From the NCBI GenBank assembly GCA_033977485.1, contig CM066984.1:28625501-28689500 (forward strand): a DNA stretch of 64,000 bases. The letters run 5' to 3'. Source of the stretch: Hydrangea macrophylla. Lineage: Eukaryota > Streptophyta > Magnoliopsida > Cornales > Hydrangeaceae. The notes beneath the pieces are model-generated. The model was not told the origin of the DNA. It worked only from the letters and a program-made list of their open reading frames with translations, and did not search any database. Each line of letters opens with the position of its first letter. Position 1 is the stretch's first letter. Both the position numbers and the translations under genes were made by a program. Of the stretch, positions 38,401-50,400 are shown piece after piece.

Positions 38401-41400
38401 ATTTCAACCCGAAGTTCGAACCCGAACCCGAACTTAATTTCGAAAACCGAACCGAACTTTCGAACTTTACTACAGTTCGGTTTTCGGTACCGTAAATGTC
38501 AACCCGAACCCGATTAACCCGAACCGAACTTTACAGTTCGAACCCGATCTGCCCGATTGCCCACCCCTACCTGTGGAGGTCACTCTGGTGGTCATGGATG
38601 ACGTGGTGGTCGTGGGGGGCAATCTCGTGCTCACCATACTGATGTCATTGATATTACAGACTCTAGGTCCACAGCTCAGGCTAGGATATCTCAATCAGTC
38701 CCTTTATCTACCACGGAGTATGAGGATGCTTTGCGGGGTTTAGATGCTCTTCGTAGCCTGATGACTCGCCGCTCTCCGTCTACTCCGACAGGTGCTTCCA
38801 CTTTAATTGCCCAGACAGGTAACTTGGTACACTCTGCCACAGCATGTTTGTCTCACTCATCACCCCCTTGGATTATTGATTTTGGTGCTTCAGACCACTT
38901 GTCTAGTTCATCCGATTTGTTTTCTATGTATACTCCTTCAGGTCAAGAGAAAATTCGTATTGCAGATGGCATTTTTTCTTCTATTTCAGGAAAGGGTGTC
39001 ATTCATGCCACTCCATCTCTACCTCTGTCTTCTGTTTTACATGTTCCGAGTTTCACTTTTAACCTTTTATCTATTAGCCGCATCACTCGTGATCTTAATT
39101 GTAGTATAACCTTTTTTCCTTCTTATTGTGCTTTTCAGGACCTTATCGCTCGGAGGACGATTGGCAGTGGTAGAGAGGAGCATGGTCTTTACCTGTTGGA
39201 TGTAGGAACCAAAGGAGCACATCACACTATAGTTTCCGAAAATAAGTCTACAGACATTTGGCTTTGGCATAAGAGATTAGGCCACCCCTCCTTTATTTAC
39301 TTAAACATTTATTTCCGTCTTTACTTGTAAATAAAGATGTTTTTAAATATTTGTGTGAGTCATGTGAACTGGGGAAACATCACCGGGCATCTTTTGCACC
39401 GAGTATTAATAAAAGTTTAGCTCCTTTTACTTTAGTTCATTCTGATGTATGGGGTCCATCTCGTCTTTTGTCTTTAAAAGGTTATCGTTGGTTTGTTAGC
39501 TTTGTTGATGATTATTCACGCACCACAAGGATTTACCTGATGAAAATCAAAAATGAAGTTTTCTCCATTTTCCAAAACTTCTTTCAAATGGTGTTGACAC
39601 AATTTGGAAAGGGGATTCAGATACTTCGTTCTGATCAAGGGGGAGAATACATAGATTCGGGTCTAGGAAAAAAAATTTCTTCCAAAGGGATCATTCATCA
39701 GACGTCTTGCACTGACACCCCACAACAAAATGGGGTAGCAGAACACAAGAATCGTCATTTACTTAATGTTGCTCGTTCTATGCTTTTCACGGCTAATGCC
39801 CCAAAATCGCATTGGGGTGATGCAGTCCTTACGGCTGCGTACCTCATTAATAGATTACCCACTCAGTTTCTCCAAAAAAGGGCACCCATTGAACTCTTAT
39901 ATGAATCTTCGTCTCGTTTTCCTATTCTTCCTCGGGTCTTTGGGTGTGTGTTTTGTCCACAAAAACTCTCCTACACATGAGAAGTTAGATCCTCATGCTC
40001 TAAAGTGTGTCTTCGTGGGATACTCTCCTACCTAGAAAGGCTACTAGTGTTATCATCCTGAGTCTAGAAAGTGGTATGTGTCTATGGATGTCACGTTTCA
40101 TGAGTCTGTTCCCTTTTTTGGCCATACCAAGACACCTCTTCAGGGGGAGAATAAGAGTGAAGAGATACTTTGTACCTTATCGGACATTCCTGTTATTCCC
40201 GATGGTGTGTCATCTAACAAAGGGAAGGAAATTGGAAATGTAGAGGTAGAGGAGAGGTGATGGAAGTAGAGCCACGTACTCCTAAACAAGGAGAACGGTT
40301 ACCAAAGGAAAAAGAATTGTTGGTGTATTCCAAAGGTACATGGAGTAAGAGAAGAAACAAAGAGGTTGAGACCAATACTCCTGTTCTTCCACTGCCATCT
40401 ACTCCAACTGGTGAGGCTCCAACGGACCTTGAATGTGATTCAGGTAATTTAAATAACTCCTTACCTGTCGAGTCTAGTGATTTTGATGTTCCTATTGCTG
40501 TTCACAAGGGTGTTAAATCTTGTACTTAGCACCCTATTTCAAATTTTGTGTCCTACTCTCATTTATCTCCTACTTACCATGCCTTTCTTTCAAGTATTGC
40601 CTCTATTGCTGTACCTAACCATGTTCAGGATGCTCTCAATGATCCCAAGTGGAAAAATGCCATGGATGAGGAGATGAATGATCTCCACAAAAATGGCACT
40701 TGGGAGTTGACTAAGTTACCTATGGGCAAAAGAACTGTGGGGTGCAAGTGGGTGTATACAGTGAAGCATAGAGCAGATGGTTCTGTTGAGAGGTTTAAAG
40801 CTCGCCTCGTGGCCAAAGGATTCACCCAGACCTATGGGGTGGAGTATCAGGAGACATTTGCACCTGTAGCTAAGATGAATTCTATCAGGATTCTTCTCTC
40901 TCTAGCAGCTAACCGGACCAGTTTGACGTTAAAAATTCTTTTTTACATGGTGACTTGGAAGAAGAGGTGTATATGGACATTCCTCCTGGATTTGAGAACC
41001 TCAAAACTGAAGGAAAGGTGTGCAAGCTAAAGAAGGCCTTGTATGGCCTTCAGCAATCTCCAAAGGCATGGTTTGAGAGATTCACATAAGCTATGTGCAC
41101 ATATGGCTTTAGACAAAGCCAGGCTGACCACACCTTATTCATCTAACACTCCGTGCAAGGTAAGACTATAGCTCTCATTGTGTACGTGGATGATATTGTG
41201 TGCTCACAGGTGATGATTTAGACCAAAAACAGCGTCTCAAGGGATATATGGCAACGGAATTTGAAATTAAGGATCTAGGAGAACTGAAATACTTTCTCGG
41301 GATTGAAGTTGTGAGGTCGAAACATGGAATCTTCATCTCTCAAAGGAAATATGTTCTTGATCTCCTAAGTGAGACTGGAATGCTCGGAAGTAGAGTATGT

Positions 41401-44400
41401 GATACTCCTATTGAGTTCAACCAAAAACTAAGTGATGACAGCAGTGGAGCAATGGTTGACAGGGGGAGATATCAGCGACTTGTTGGGAAGCTTATTTATC
41501 TCTCTCATACACGTCCTGATTTTGCCTTTGCTGCAAGTGTGGTAAGTCAGTTCATGCATGCGCCTCAGGAATCACATATAGATGCAGTTTACAGGATCTT
41601 AAGGTATCTTTAGTCTGCTTCTGGTAAAGGCTTATACTTTGGGAAACACGATCATCTCAGAGTTGAGGCATACACAGATGCCGATTAGGCAAACTCTGTG
41701 ACAGACAGACGGTCTACTTCAGGATACTATACATTTGTGGGAGGCAACCTTGTTAGTTGGAGGAGTAAAAAACAAAATGTGGTAGCTAGATAGAGTGCTG
41801 AAGCTGAATTTAGAGTCATGGCTCAAGCTGTATGTGAGCTCCTATGGGTCAAGTTGTTATTGAAAGATTTGAAACTAGAAATTGGTGATTCAATGAAGTT
41901 GTATTGTGATAGTAAGGCTGCTATTAGTATTGCACACAATCCGGTACAACATGACAGGACTAAGCACGTTGAGATTAACAAGCATTTCATCAAAGAGAAT
42001 CTGAATAACAAAACTATCTGTACTCCGTTTGTGAAAAGTTGTGATCAACTGGTGGATGTTCTTACTAAGGGAGTCAGTTCTAGACAATCTCATGATGTAT
42101 TAAGCAAGCTGGGATTGTGAGATATCTTTGTACCAGCTGGAGGGGGAATTTTAGATATTAGTTTTATGTGTTATTTTATATTTCATATAAGTGTCAAGGA
42201 CACTATTGTAATTTGATGTTCTTTACTCTTTAAATAATATAAGGAGTAATCTACTGTGAATAACCCTAAGCTTTACCAAAATACTATTTGTTAGCCTTGA
42301 ATTTATTTAAGGCATTATTTTTGTTTTGTGTTGATGATGACAAATTTAGTGATAATTGCATACTTTTATTGGTTCTATTTCAATCAATTATCCTGTCATT
42401 TTCGTTATGCTAATCTCTTGATTCATGTACTTAAATGTTCTAACTTTGTTTGATTAATTGAGATAGCATATGGTGAAGCCTAAGAGTGATGGAGCTCAAC
42501 AAGGATCAAGCAGATTTGAAGATCTTTCATCCTAAGTTGAAGACTAGGTTTTCTTTGTAAAGCTTTTTGATTATCACTCATAAAGGGCTTAAAGGCTTAA
42601 AACTTGGATAAACCTTTCAAAACAAGAAAAGTGTTTTTCAGATAAAAAACAGTCGACTAGACCTTTTCACAGTCGACTGGACGCTTCATTTTTTAGTCGA
42701 CCGGACCACTTTTTAGTCGATTGGTCTCTGTTCTGAAAATATACACTCTGCTTCTCTAGTTTCAGTCGATCGGGCCATTTTTCAGTCGACTGGGTTGCGG
42801 CATCAATCGACTTTATTGTGCAGTTTTTGCATAACGACTAGTTTTCTTTAAAGGCCAAATATTTACCATTTTGCCACTAATGGCTATAATCTTTCTTGGC
42901 CAATAAATACAAGTTTTTCCAAACCTTTTAGTGTTGATCAATCCATTGGAAAACATCTATTTAAATCACACAACTTGTTGATTTTTAATCATTCACATTT
43001 GAGCCCTAGTTGTGTGAGTTTATCAATTTGCTCTAGTTCTTGATTTGTATTTCTTTGAGAGTAAATGGTAGTGAGCTTTAATTGTAGTATCCACTCTAGA
43101 GAGAGAGTTATCATTTGTACCCAAATCATTTGTAAAGAGTGAGGGTTAGTAACCCTTATGTGCAAAGAAGAGGTGTTCTTCTTTGGGAGAGATTGGAGGC
43201 TCTTGTAACGGTTTGGTCTACACCCGTAAAGTAGATCGGAGTAAAGGAATACTCAAGAGGTGTTCTTGAGGGTGGACGTAGGCCGCGGTGTGCGGATTGC
43301 CGAACCACTTGAAAACTCTGTTTGCAAGTGTCTCTTCCCTTCTCTCTTTACATTATTGTATGTGATTGTATTTAATTTGCTATAAAATTTTAAAAAGGTT
43401 TATTTTCCGCTAAAAGATTATTCATCCCCCCCCCCCCCCCTCTAAGGTTTCCATATTTGGGCCAACAATTGGTATCAGAGCTTCGGCTCTTCTATTTTCA
43501 AAAGTTTTTGAAAGGTTTTTAGTTAAGATCTATGGAAACTACATTTTTTTTAAAAACGGATATTGTATTAGCACTCCTCTATCGTTGAGTGATCATAAGT
43601 ATGATCATTGGAAGAGGAGAATAGAAATTTATTTTCTTTCACTTGACTACAATCTTTGGACTATTTTCAAAAATGGTTTTTCTCCTAAACCAAAGATTGA
43701 ATGGAATGAAAGTGATCAAATTAACTTTCTATTGAATCTTAGAGTTCTGAAAATTCTATATGATGCTTTAGATAATACCACATATGATAGAATTCATTCA
43801 TGCTCTAATGCCAATGAAATTTGGTTATCTCTTGAAACTATGCAAAATGGTACTAACCAAATTTTTGAAGAAAACAATGCTGATGAAGTTGTAGAAGAAA
43901 TTGAAGGTCAAGATCATCAACAAGAGAGAAAGAGTCACAAGTGAGAGAAATTCGAGAAGATAATCTTTGTCTCGAAGAAAGCTTTGTGTGCCTTTTTGGC
44001 AAATGAAGATGATGAGAATGAGAAAATGGCCAAAGAGGCCACTTGGGATGATGATAACTCATCCGATGATGACTCATGTGACCAAGAAGGTGCACAAAAA
44101 AATTTGGTAAACTCGAACCCTATATCTATTGTTGAATCTCCTAACTATATAGGAGCTTCAATGTGCATTTGAGGAGTTACATGAGGAGTTGGAGAATATG
44201 GGAATCAAATATATTATTCTTAAAAAGAAATTTTCCAAACTTTCAAAAGAGTTAAATGATTTGAAATCCCAAAATGAATCTTTGAAGTTAGAAAATGAAA
44301 AACTTGTTTCTAGAATACAATCTTCAATTGTTTTTGAAAAAGAAAATTTGGAGTTGAAAAAGTAATTAGATGATTTAAAATCTCAAAATGAAATTTGAGA

Positions 44401-47400
44401 AAGGAAAAGCTTGTTTCAACAAATCAACCTTCAAATGAATTTATTGAAAAAGAAAAGGTTGAATTGAGAAAGAAAGTAGATGATTTGATAAAAACTTTGG
44501 CCAAGTTTACCCAAGGTGAACAAAATTTAAATGTGCTTTTGGGAAAACAAAAAAGTGTTTTTGATAAGGCCGGTTTGGGATTTAATCCCACATACAAGGA
44601 AAAGAAGTACAAAAGCTTCTTTGTAAATTCCACACCCTCTATTTCAAACTCTCAAAATTCTCAAAAGAATTTCTTTGTTAAAGCATCAATCTCCCCCATG
44701 TAACTTAATTATTGCATGAAAAAGGGGGCATGTTAATAATAAATTTTCATTCCGAAAGAACATTAACATGGTTTGGGTTGTGAAGGGATCTTCACATACC
44801 TCCTCGGCATATGTTGCATCCAATAGGTGCTTGTAAAATGGTTAAATCTCTGCCCTCAAGCCTAGTAGGAGTAGGATAGATTAATTTGTTTTAATATTCC
44901 TCTGGATTTTGATAGCATGCTAATCATATTTGGTTTATCATATAAATTTATTCTGATTATGAAATCAATGCTTGCATTTCGAATGTCATATTATTTTGGT
45001 TTCAAATATCCCATCCTCCCAAGGAGATTATGCATAATTTGATCATATAATTGGTTTTTATTCATATATATGCATTTGTTGAGGGGGAACATATCATTAT
45101 GTTTACTTTAGTATTATATTTGGTATTTGATAATTTGACATAATTATGTTGCCTCCATGACATGTTTGCTTATCTTGAAGGGGAACTCTTAGTTCAATAC
45201 CCCATTCTTTTTGTTGTCAAAAAGGGAGACAACAATAGAGAGATAATAGAGATTGTTAGAAATTTATCATTCTTGGATTCATACTTTGATACTTTGTATA
45301 TCTTGCTACTTTTAATGATAACATGAAAATGACACTTATATGATTTTAATTGTTATATCTCTATTGCATGTTTTGACATCATCAAAAAGGGGGAAATTGT
45401 TAGCCTTGAATTTATTTAAGGCATTATTTTTGTTTTGTTTTGATGATGACAAATCTAGTGATAATTGCATACTTTTATTTGTTCTATTTCAATCAATTAT
45501 CATGTCATTTTCGTTATGCTAATCTCTTGATTCATGTACTTAAATGTTCTAACTTTGTTTGATTAATTGAGATAGCATATGGTGAAGCCTAAGAGTGATG
45601 GAGCTCAACAAGGATCAAGCTTTAAGATTTGAAGATCTTTCATCCTTAGTTGAAGACTAGGTTCTCTTTGTAAAGATTTTTGGTTATCACTCATAAAGGG
45701 CTTAAAGGCTTAAAACTTGGCTAAACCTTTCAAAACAAGAAAACTGTTTTCTGATGAAAAACAGTCGACTGGACCTTTTCTCAGTCGACTGGACGCTTCA
45801 TTTTTCAGTCGACCGGACCACTTTTTAGTCGACTAGTTTCTGTTCTGAAAATATACATTCTGCTTCTCTAGTTTCAGTCGACCGAGCTACTTTTCAGTCG
45901 ACTGAAAGAGGCATCAGTCGACTGGGTCGCGGCATCAGTCGACTGGATTGTGCAGTGTCTGCATAACGGCTAGTTTTCTTTAAAGGCCAAATATTTACCA
46001 TTTTGCCACTTAACGGCTATAATCTTTCTTGGCCTATAAATACATATTTTTCCAAACATTTTAATGTTGATCAATCCATTGGAAAACATCTATTTAAATC
46101 ACACAACTTGTTGATTTTTAATCATTCACATTTGAGCCCTAGTTGTGTGAGTTTATCAATTTGCTCTAGTTCTTGATCTGTATTTCTTTAAGAGTAAATT
46201 GTAGTGAGCTTTAATTGTAGTATCCACTCTAAAGAGAGAGAGTTATCATTTGTACCCAAATCATTTGTAAAGAGTGAGGGTTAGTAACCCTTGTGTGCAA
46301 AGAAGAGGTGTTACTTCTTTGGGAGAGATTGGGGGCTCTTATAACGGTTTGGTCTACACCCGTAAAGTAGATCGGAGTAAAGGAATCCTCAAGAGGTGCT
46401 CTTGAGGGGTGGACGTAGGCCGCGGTGTGTAGATTGCCGAACCACTTGAAAACTCGATCTGCAAGTGTCTCTTCCCTTCTCTCTTTACTTTATTGTTTGT
46501 GATTGTATTTAATTTGCTATTAAGTTTTAAAACAGGTTTATTTTCCGCTAAACCTTATTCACTCCCCCTGTAAGGTTTCCATATTTGGGCCAACACTATT
46601 GTTAACAGTTAGGAACACTGACAGAGGAAATTTTTGAAATGAATGATTTATAAGAGGCAGACAAATGAGAATAAGACACAAAATTAGAGATAGGGTGTTG
46701 AGTACAAGATCTAACACCCTTACGGACAGCAATGGGAACATCTAAATCATTTTATTCTGGAGAGGGTGTACCAAAAGAATGACCTAAATCATCATGACTC
46801 AGAGAGAATGGCAGTGGAGGAGAAAAAGCAACAATATCTGAACTATGAAGTCTCTCTAGTCTTCCTTTACTCCATGTCTCCCTCGAATAGACTCTTAACT
46901 CTCTCTCCCTCTCAACTCCCTCTCCTTCAAGCTCCCTCTCATTTCTCTCTATCCCAACTTCCTCACTCTCTCTTTCAACCCTTTCCTGCTCCACCTCAAT
47001 CATCACAGGTAACACAGAAGCAGCAGACACGTCTTCACACCGTGTCTCCCCCTGAACAGATGTCTGAGGGTCAACAAAGTAGGACTGAGACTCGTGAAAA
47101 GTGACATCCATCGACACAAACCATTTTCGAGAAGGTGGATAGTAGCACTTATAACCCTTCTGTGTAGGAGAATATCCGACAAACACACACTTAATAGACC
47201 GATGATCTAACTTCCCATGGTTAGGTGAATGGTTATGAAAAAAACAAACACAACCAAAGACACGAGGTCGAATGGATGCTGAGAGGGAAGGATGAGAAAG
47301 AACCTGAAGTGGTGTTTGTTCATTTAGGACACAAGTGGGGAGCCTATTAATAAGATAAGCAGCTGTAAGGACTACTTCACCCTAGTAAGTACGAGGAGTA

Positions 47401-50400
47401 TTAACTTGGAAGAGTAAGTAGCGAGCAACATCTAGAATGAGACGATTCTTATGTTCTGCCACACCGTTTTGTTGTGGAGTGGCAGTGCAAGAAATTTGGT
47501 GAACAATACGATGAGAAGAAAAATATGCACCTAAACCAGAATCAATATACTCACCAACTTGATCAGAATGCAAATTTTCACTACAGCCCCAAATTGAGTA
47601 TTGACCATGTTGTGAAAATTTTGGAAAATATCAAATACTTCTCATTTTACTTTCATCATATATATCCAAGTAGTACGATAAAAATCATCAACAAACCAAC
47701 CATGACCTTTTAATGACACAACACAAGAAGGACCCCACACATCAGTATGAATTTAAGTAAATGGAGTTGGAACTTTTACTATCATTAGGAGTATAAGAAG
47801 CTCGAAAATGTTTCCCAAACTCACAAGCATCACAAGAAAAATTTGAAATACTAGAATTTGTTACAAGAGTAGGAAACATATGCCTAAGTAAAGAAAAAGA
47901 AGGGTGTCCTAATCTCCTATGCCAAAGGGGTAGGTCTTCAGCTTTATTCTTTAGGACTACGCTATGATGAGCCAACTTCTCCCTTTCATCTAGAATGTAT
48001 AGACCATGCCCCTCTCTCCCACTGTCAATCGTCCTTCTCGTGATAAGATCCTGAAACACACAACGAGAAGGATAAAAGGTTACACTACAGTTTAAATCCC
48101 GAGTTATATGACTCAAAGATAAAAGGTTGTGAGAAAAACCAGAAATATGTAACACAGAAGTTAAGGGTCGAGAGGGAGCAACATGAATTAGACCTTTCCA
48201 GGAAACAAAGGAGAAGGTACCATCAGCTATTCTAACTTTATCCTGGCCTGAAGAAGACTCATATTCAGAGAAAAGGTTAGATAAAGGGGACATGTGATCA
48301 GAGGCCCCGGAATCAATAATCCAAGGAAATGAGACACGAGAAAGGAATGCTTTTGGTGACGTAACAACATTACCTGACTAAGTAAAGGATGAGGAGGAGC
48401 TTGTAGATGTCGGAGTAACACATCAAGCTATCAAGTGCCTGAGAGTCTCAAGTTCGAAGTCTGACTAGGAGCTGGAGCTGGCGTCAGAGGATGGTGCAGT
48501 ACTACTAGAAACTGGAGCAGACTCAGAAACGACAGAATGATGTGCACGGTCAGCCTCTCCACGGCCACCGGAATGACTTCCATGACCCCCTCCTCGACCA
48601 CCATGACCTCCCCAACCACCAGGTGGATTGCCATGGAGGCTCCAGCAGTTGGCTCGAGTATGATGGGGCATAAAACAGTAATCACATATCACAACAGGTC
48701 GATCAAAAGAAACCGACTACTGGGTCCCATCTCGAGCCGGAACAGAAACTAGGCAGACCTCTCGGTAGATGCAGAAGGAAGCATAACGGAGCGACGGCTC
48801 TCCTCGTTGTGGACATGAGCAAAGTCCTACTGAAGGGAGGGAAGAGAATCCATCCCATGTACCCGACTATGAACTGCGTCATAGTCAGGATGAAATCCCT
48901 GAAGGAATTTAAAGACCCGCTGCTTCTCTAGTAGTTTCCGATATCCTTCCGCATCAGTAACACACCCAAGCTGATAGGGCCTGAAGATGATCAACACGAT
49001 CCCAACTGGTGGTAAGGAACTCAAAATATTTGGTGACAGTCATGTCACCTTGTTCCGAACAGTCAATGGAACGAAGCAACTCAAACTCCTGTGCATAGTT
49101 TCCCCGGAGAGAAAATAAATGTAACAGTGTCGTAAATAGCCTTAGCAGTCTTCATGCGATAGAAGTTCTCACCAATTTTCGGGACCATAGAATTAATGAG
49201 CCATGCCATGATAACGGAGTTCTCAATCTCCCACTTATCATAGCCAGGATCCGTAGAAACAGGGGCTATCACGCGCCCATCAAGGTGACCCATCTTCCCA
49301 CGTGCCTTCAGATACAATTCCACTGCATGTGACTACTTCAGATAATTTTTGCCATCGAAGGGACTGGGAGTAATTTTAAGGTTGGGATCCAAAGGAACAA
49401 CCACTATGTGAATTGTGGTGGGTGTAGAAGCTTCCGATTTGATGGGGTCTGCCATTGTGCCGGATAGGAATGGAAAACCCTACGATGTGAAGGAACACGG
49501 AGAAGATGGGAATTCACCGAAATCTTAAAAAGTTGTTCAAGGGTCCATAAATGGACCTAACAAAGCCACGAAAGTATGAAAGGAATCAAAGCAGCAAAGT
49601 TGGATTAATCCAAGATGTGTATAGACTGCTGGGAACGGGCAGGAGGGTACTAGGGATGTGGCGCAAGTGATGAGGATTGGGAGGGGTTGCGGCACAGTGG
49701 TGGGATGAGGAAGAGGCTGCAACGTATGGTTGGGGAGGTGATGGCGTAGCGGCGAGGTCGTGTTGGGTGTTGAGGGCTGCGGCGAAGTGGTGGTTGAGGG
49801 ATGAGGTTGCGGCGAAGTGGTAGGGAGTGGGTTAGGCTTCGGCGCAGGGATGGGAAGGTGCTGGCTGCGGTTTGGTAGTGGTTGGGTGATGATGTCATTA
49901 TTTAGGGTTGGAGAACCCATGGCTCTGATACCATGATGAAACTGATAGAATCAATATTTTAGTAAGCTTATCTAACCCTATTATATATTAATCATAAGAA
50001 GAATAAAAATAATTACAACGAGACCCACTAACTGATATTTAATAACACAAGTAACTAAAATAAAACAACTACTCTCAACAGGTCTCTAGTGCTTTGGTGA
50101 TCTTCCTTCAACCAGGGTGTCCTTCTCCAGCCTGCAAGCTACTGTTTCTCCTATTTCCAATAATTCTGTCTTACCAGATTCGAACAATTATGTTTTTTTC
50201 TCTTAAAACTTTGAATTTGTGGCATGCCCGTTAAGGACATGCCAATTTTCAGTATTTGTGTTGGTTATTTACACCATTAAATAAATCTTGCAAAGATTAT
50301 AATTTCAAGAGTGTGGTTTGTGAATTGTCAACGCATACACACACCTCTTACATACCTCGCATGCACCGAGCACCTAGTGCTTTCGACCTTATTCATTCTG

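Larger units (their letters stand above)
33806..38569 (+). mobile_element. hAT transposon, 4.76 kb, apparently complete
   Basis: The terminal inverted repeats are 12 bp and perfect: taggggtgggca at 33806-33817 and its complement at 38558-38569. The flanking 8-mers cccgtggc (33798-33805) and cctgtgga (38570-38577) agree at 6 of 8 positions, which fits an aged hAT target duplication. Both ends are packed with subterminal ccgaac/cggttttcgg words (33825-33990 and 38395-38545). One transposase gene is inside. The element interrupts a copia just after its gag zinc knuckle. Confidence 0.92.
32319..42283 (+). mobile_element. Nested Ty1/copia lacking its 5' LTR, carrying the hAT
   Basis: It begins at a perfect PBS (tggtatcagagcc, 32319-32331) fused straight to the host copia protease, with no 5' LTR. 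A C-rich leader runs to 32920 and gag starts at 32921. The hAT element occupies 33806-38569. Protease, integrase, RT and RNase H run from 38578 to 42118. The polypurine tract agctggagggggaat (about 42134-42148) precedes a 3' LTR of about 135 bp. Its sibling in opposite orientation is at 46601-50080. Confidence 0.87.
42289..46595 (+). mobile_element. SIRE/Maximus-like copia, pol deleted, with TSD
   Basis: The direct LTRs are 42289-43467 (1,179 bp) and 45398-46595 (1,198 bp), both tgttagcc...gggccaaca. The target duplication ctatt is perfect (42284-42288 and 46596-46600). The PBS tggtatcagagc starts at 43470, and the polypurine tract aaaaagggggaaat is at 45384-45397. The 1.9-kb interior has gag-like sequence only. 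No protease, integrase, RT or RNase H is present, so movement would need help in trans. It sits at the junction between two older copias. Confidence 0.93.
46601..50080 (-). mobile_element. Nested Ty1/copia, 3' half missing
   Basis: The 5' LTR is 50080-49934 (147 bp, TG...CA) and the PBS is 49933-49921. A C-rich leader runs to 49456 and gag to about 48430. Protease and pre-integrase (48340-47742) and integrase (to about 47100) follow. A Glu/Arg-rich linker continues to about 46760, and the element breaks off at the RT start (46601). RT, RNase H and 3' LTR are gone. It is inserted in the pre-integrase region of the host copia, which resumes at 50081. Confidence 0.86.

Noticed and set aside
42650..45945. 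CRISPR-like array from the repeated cagtcgactgg words
   Set aside because: The spacing is irregular, the repeats are 10-11 bp, they lie inside plant LTRs, and no cas genes are present.
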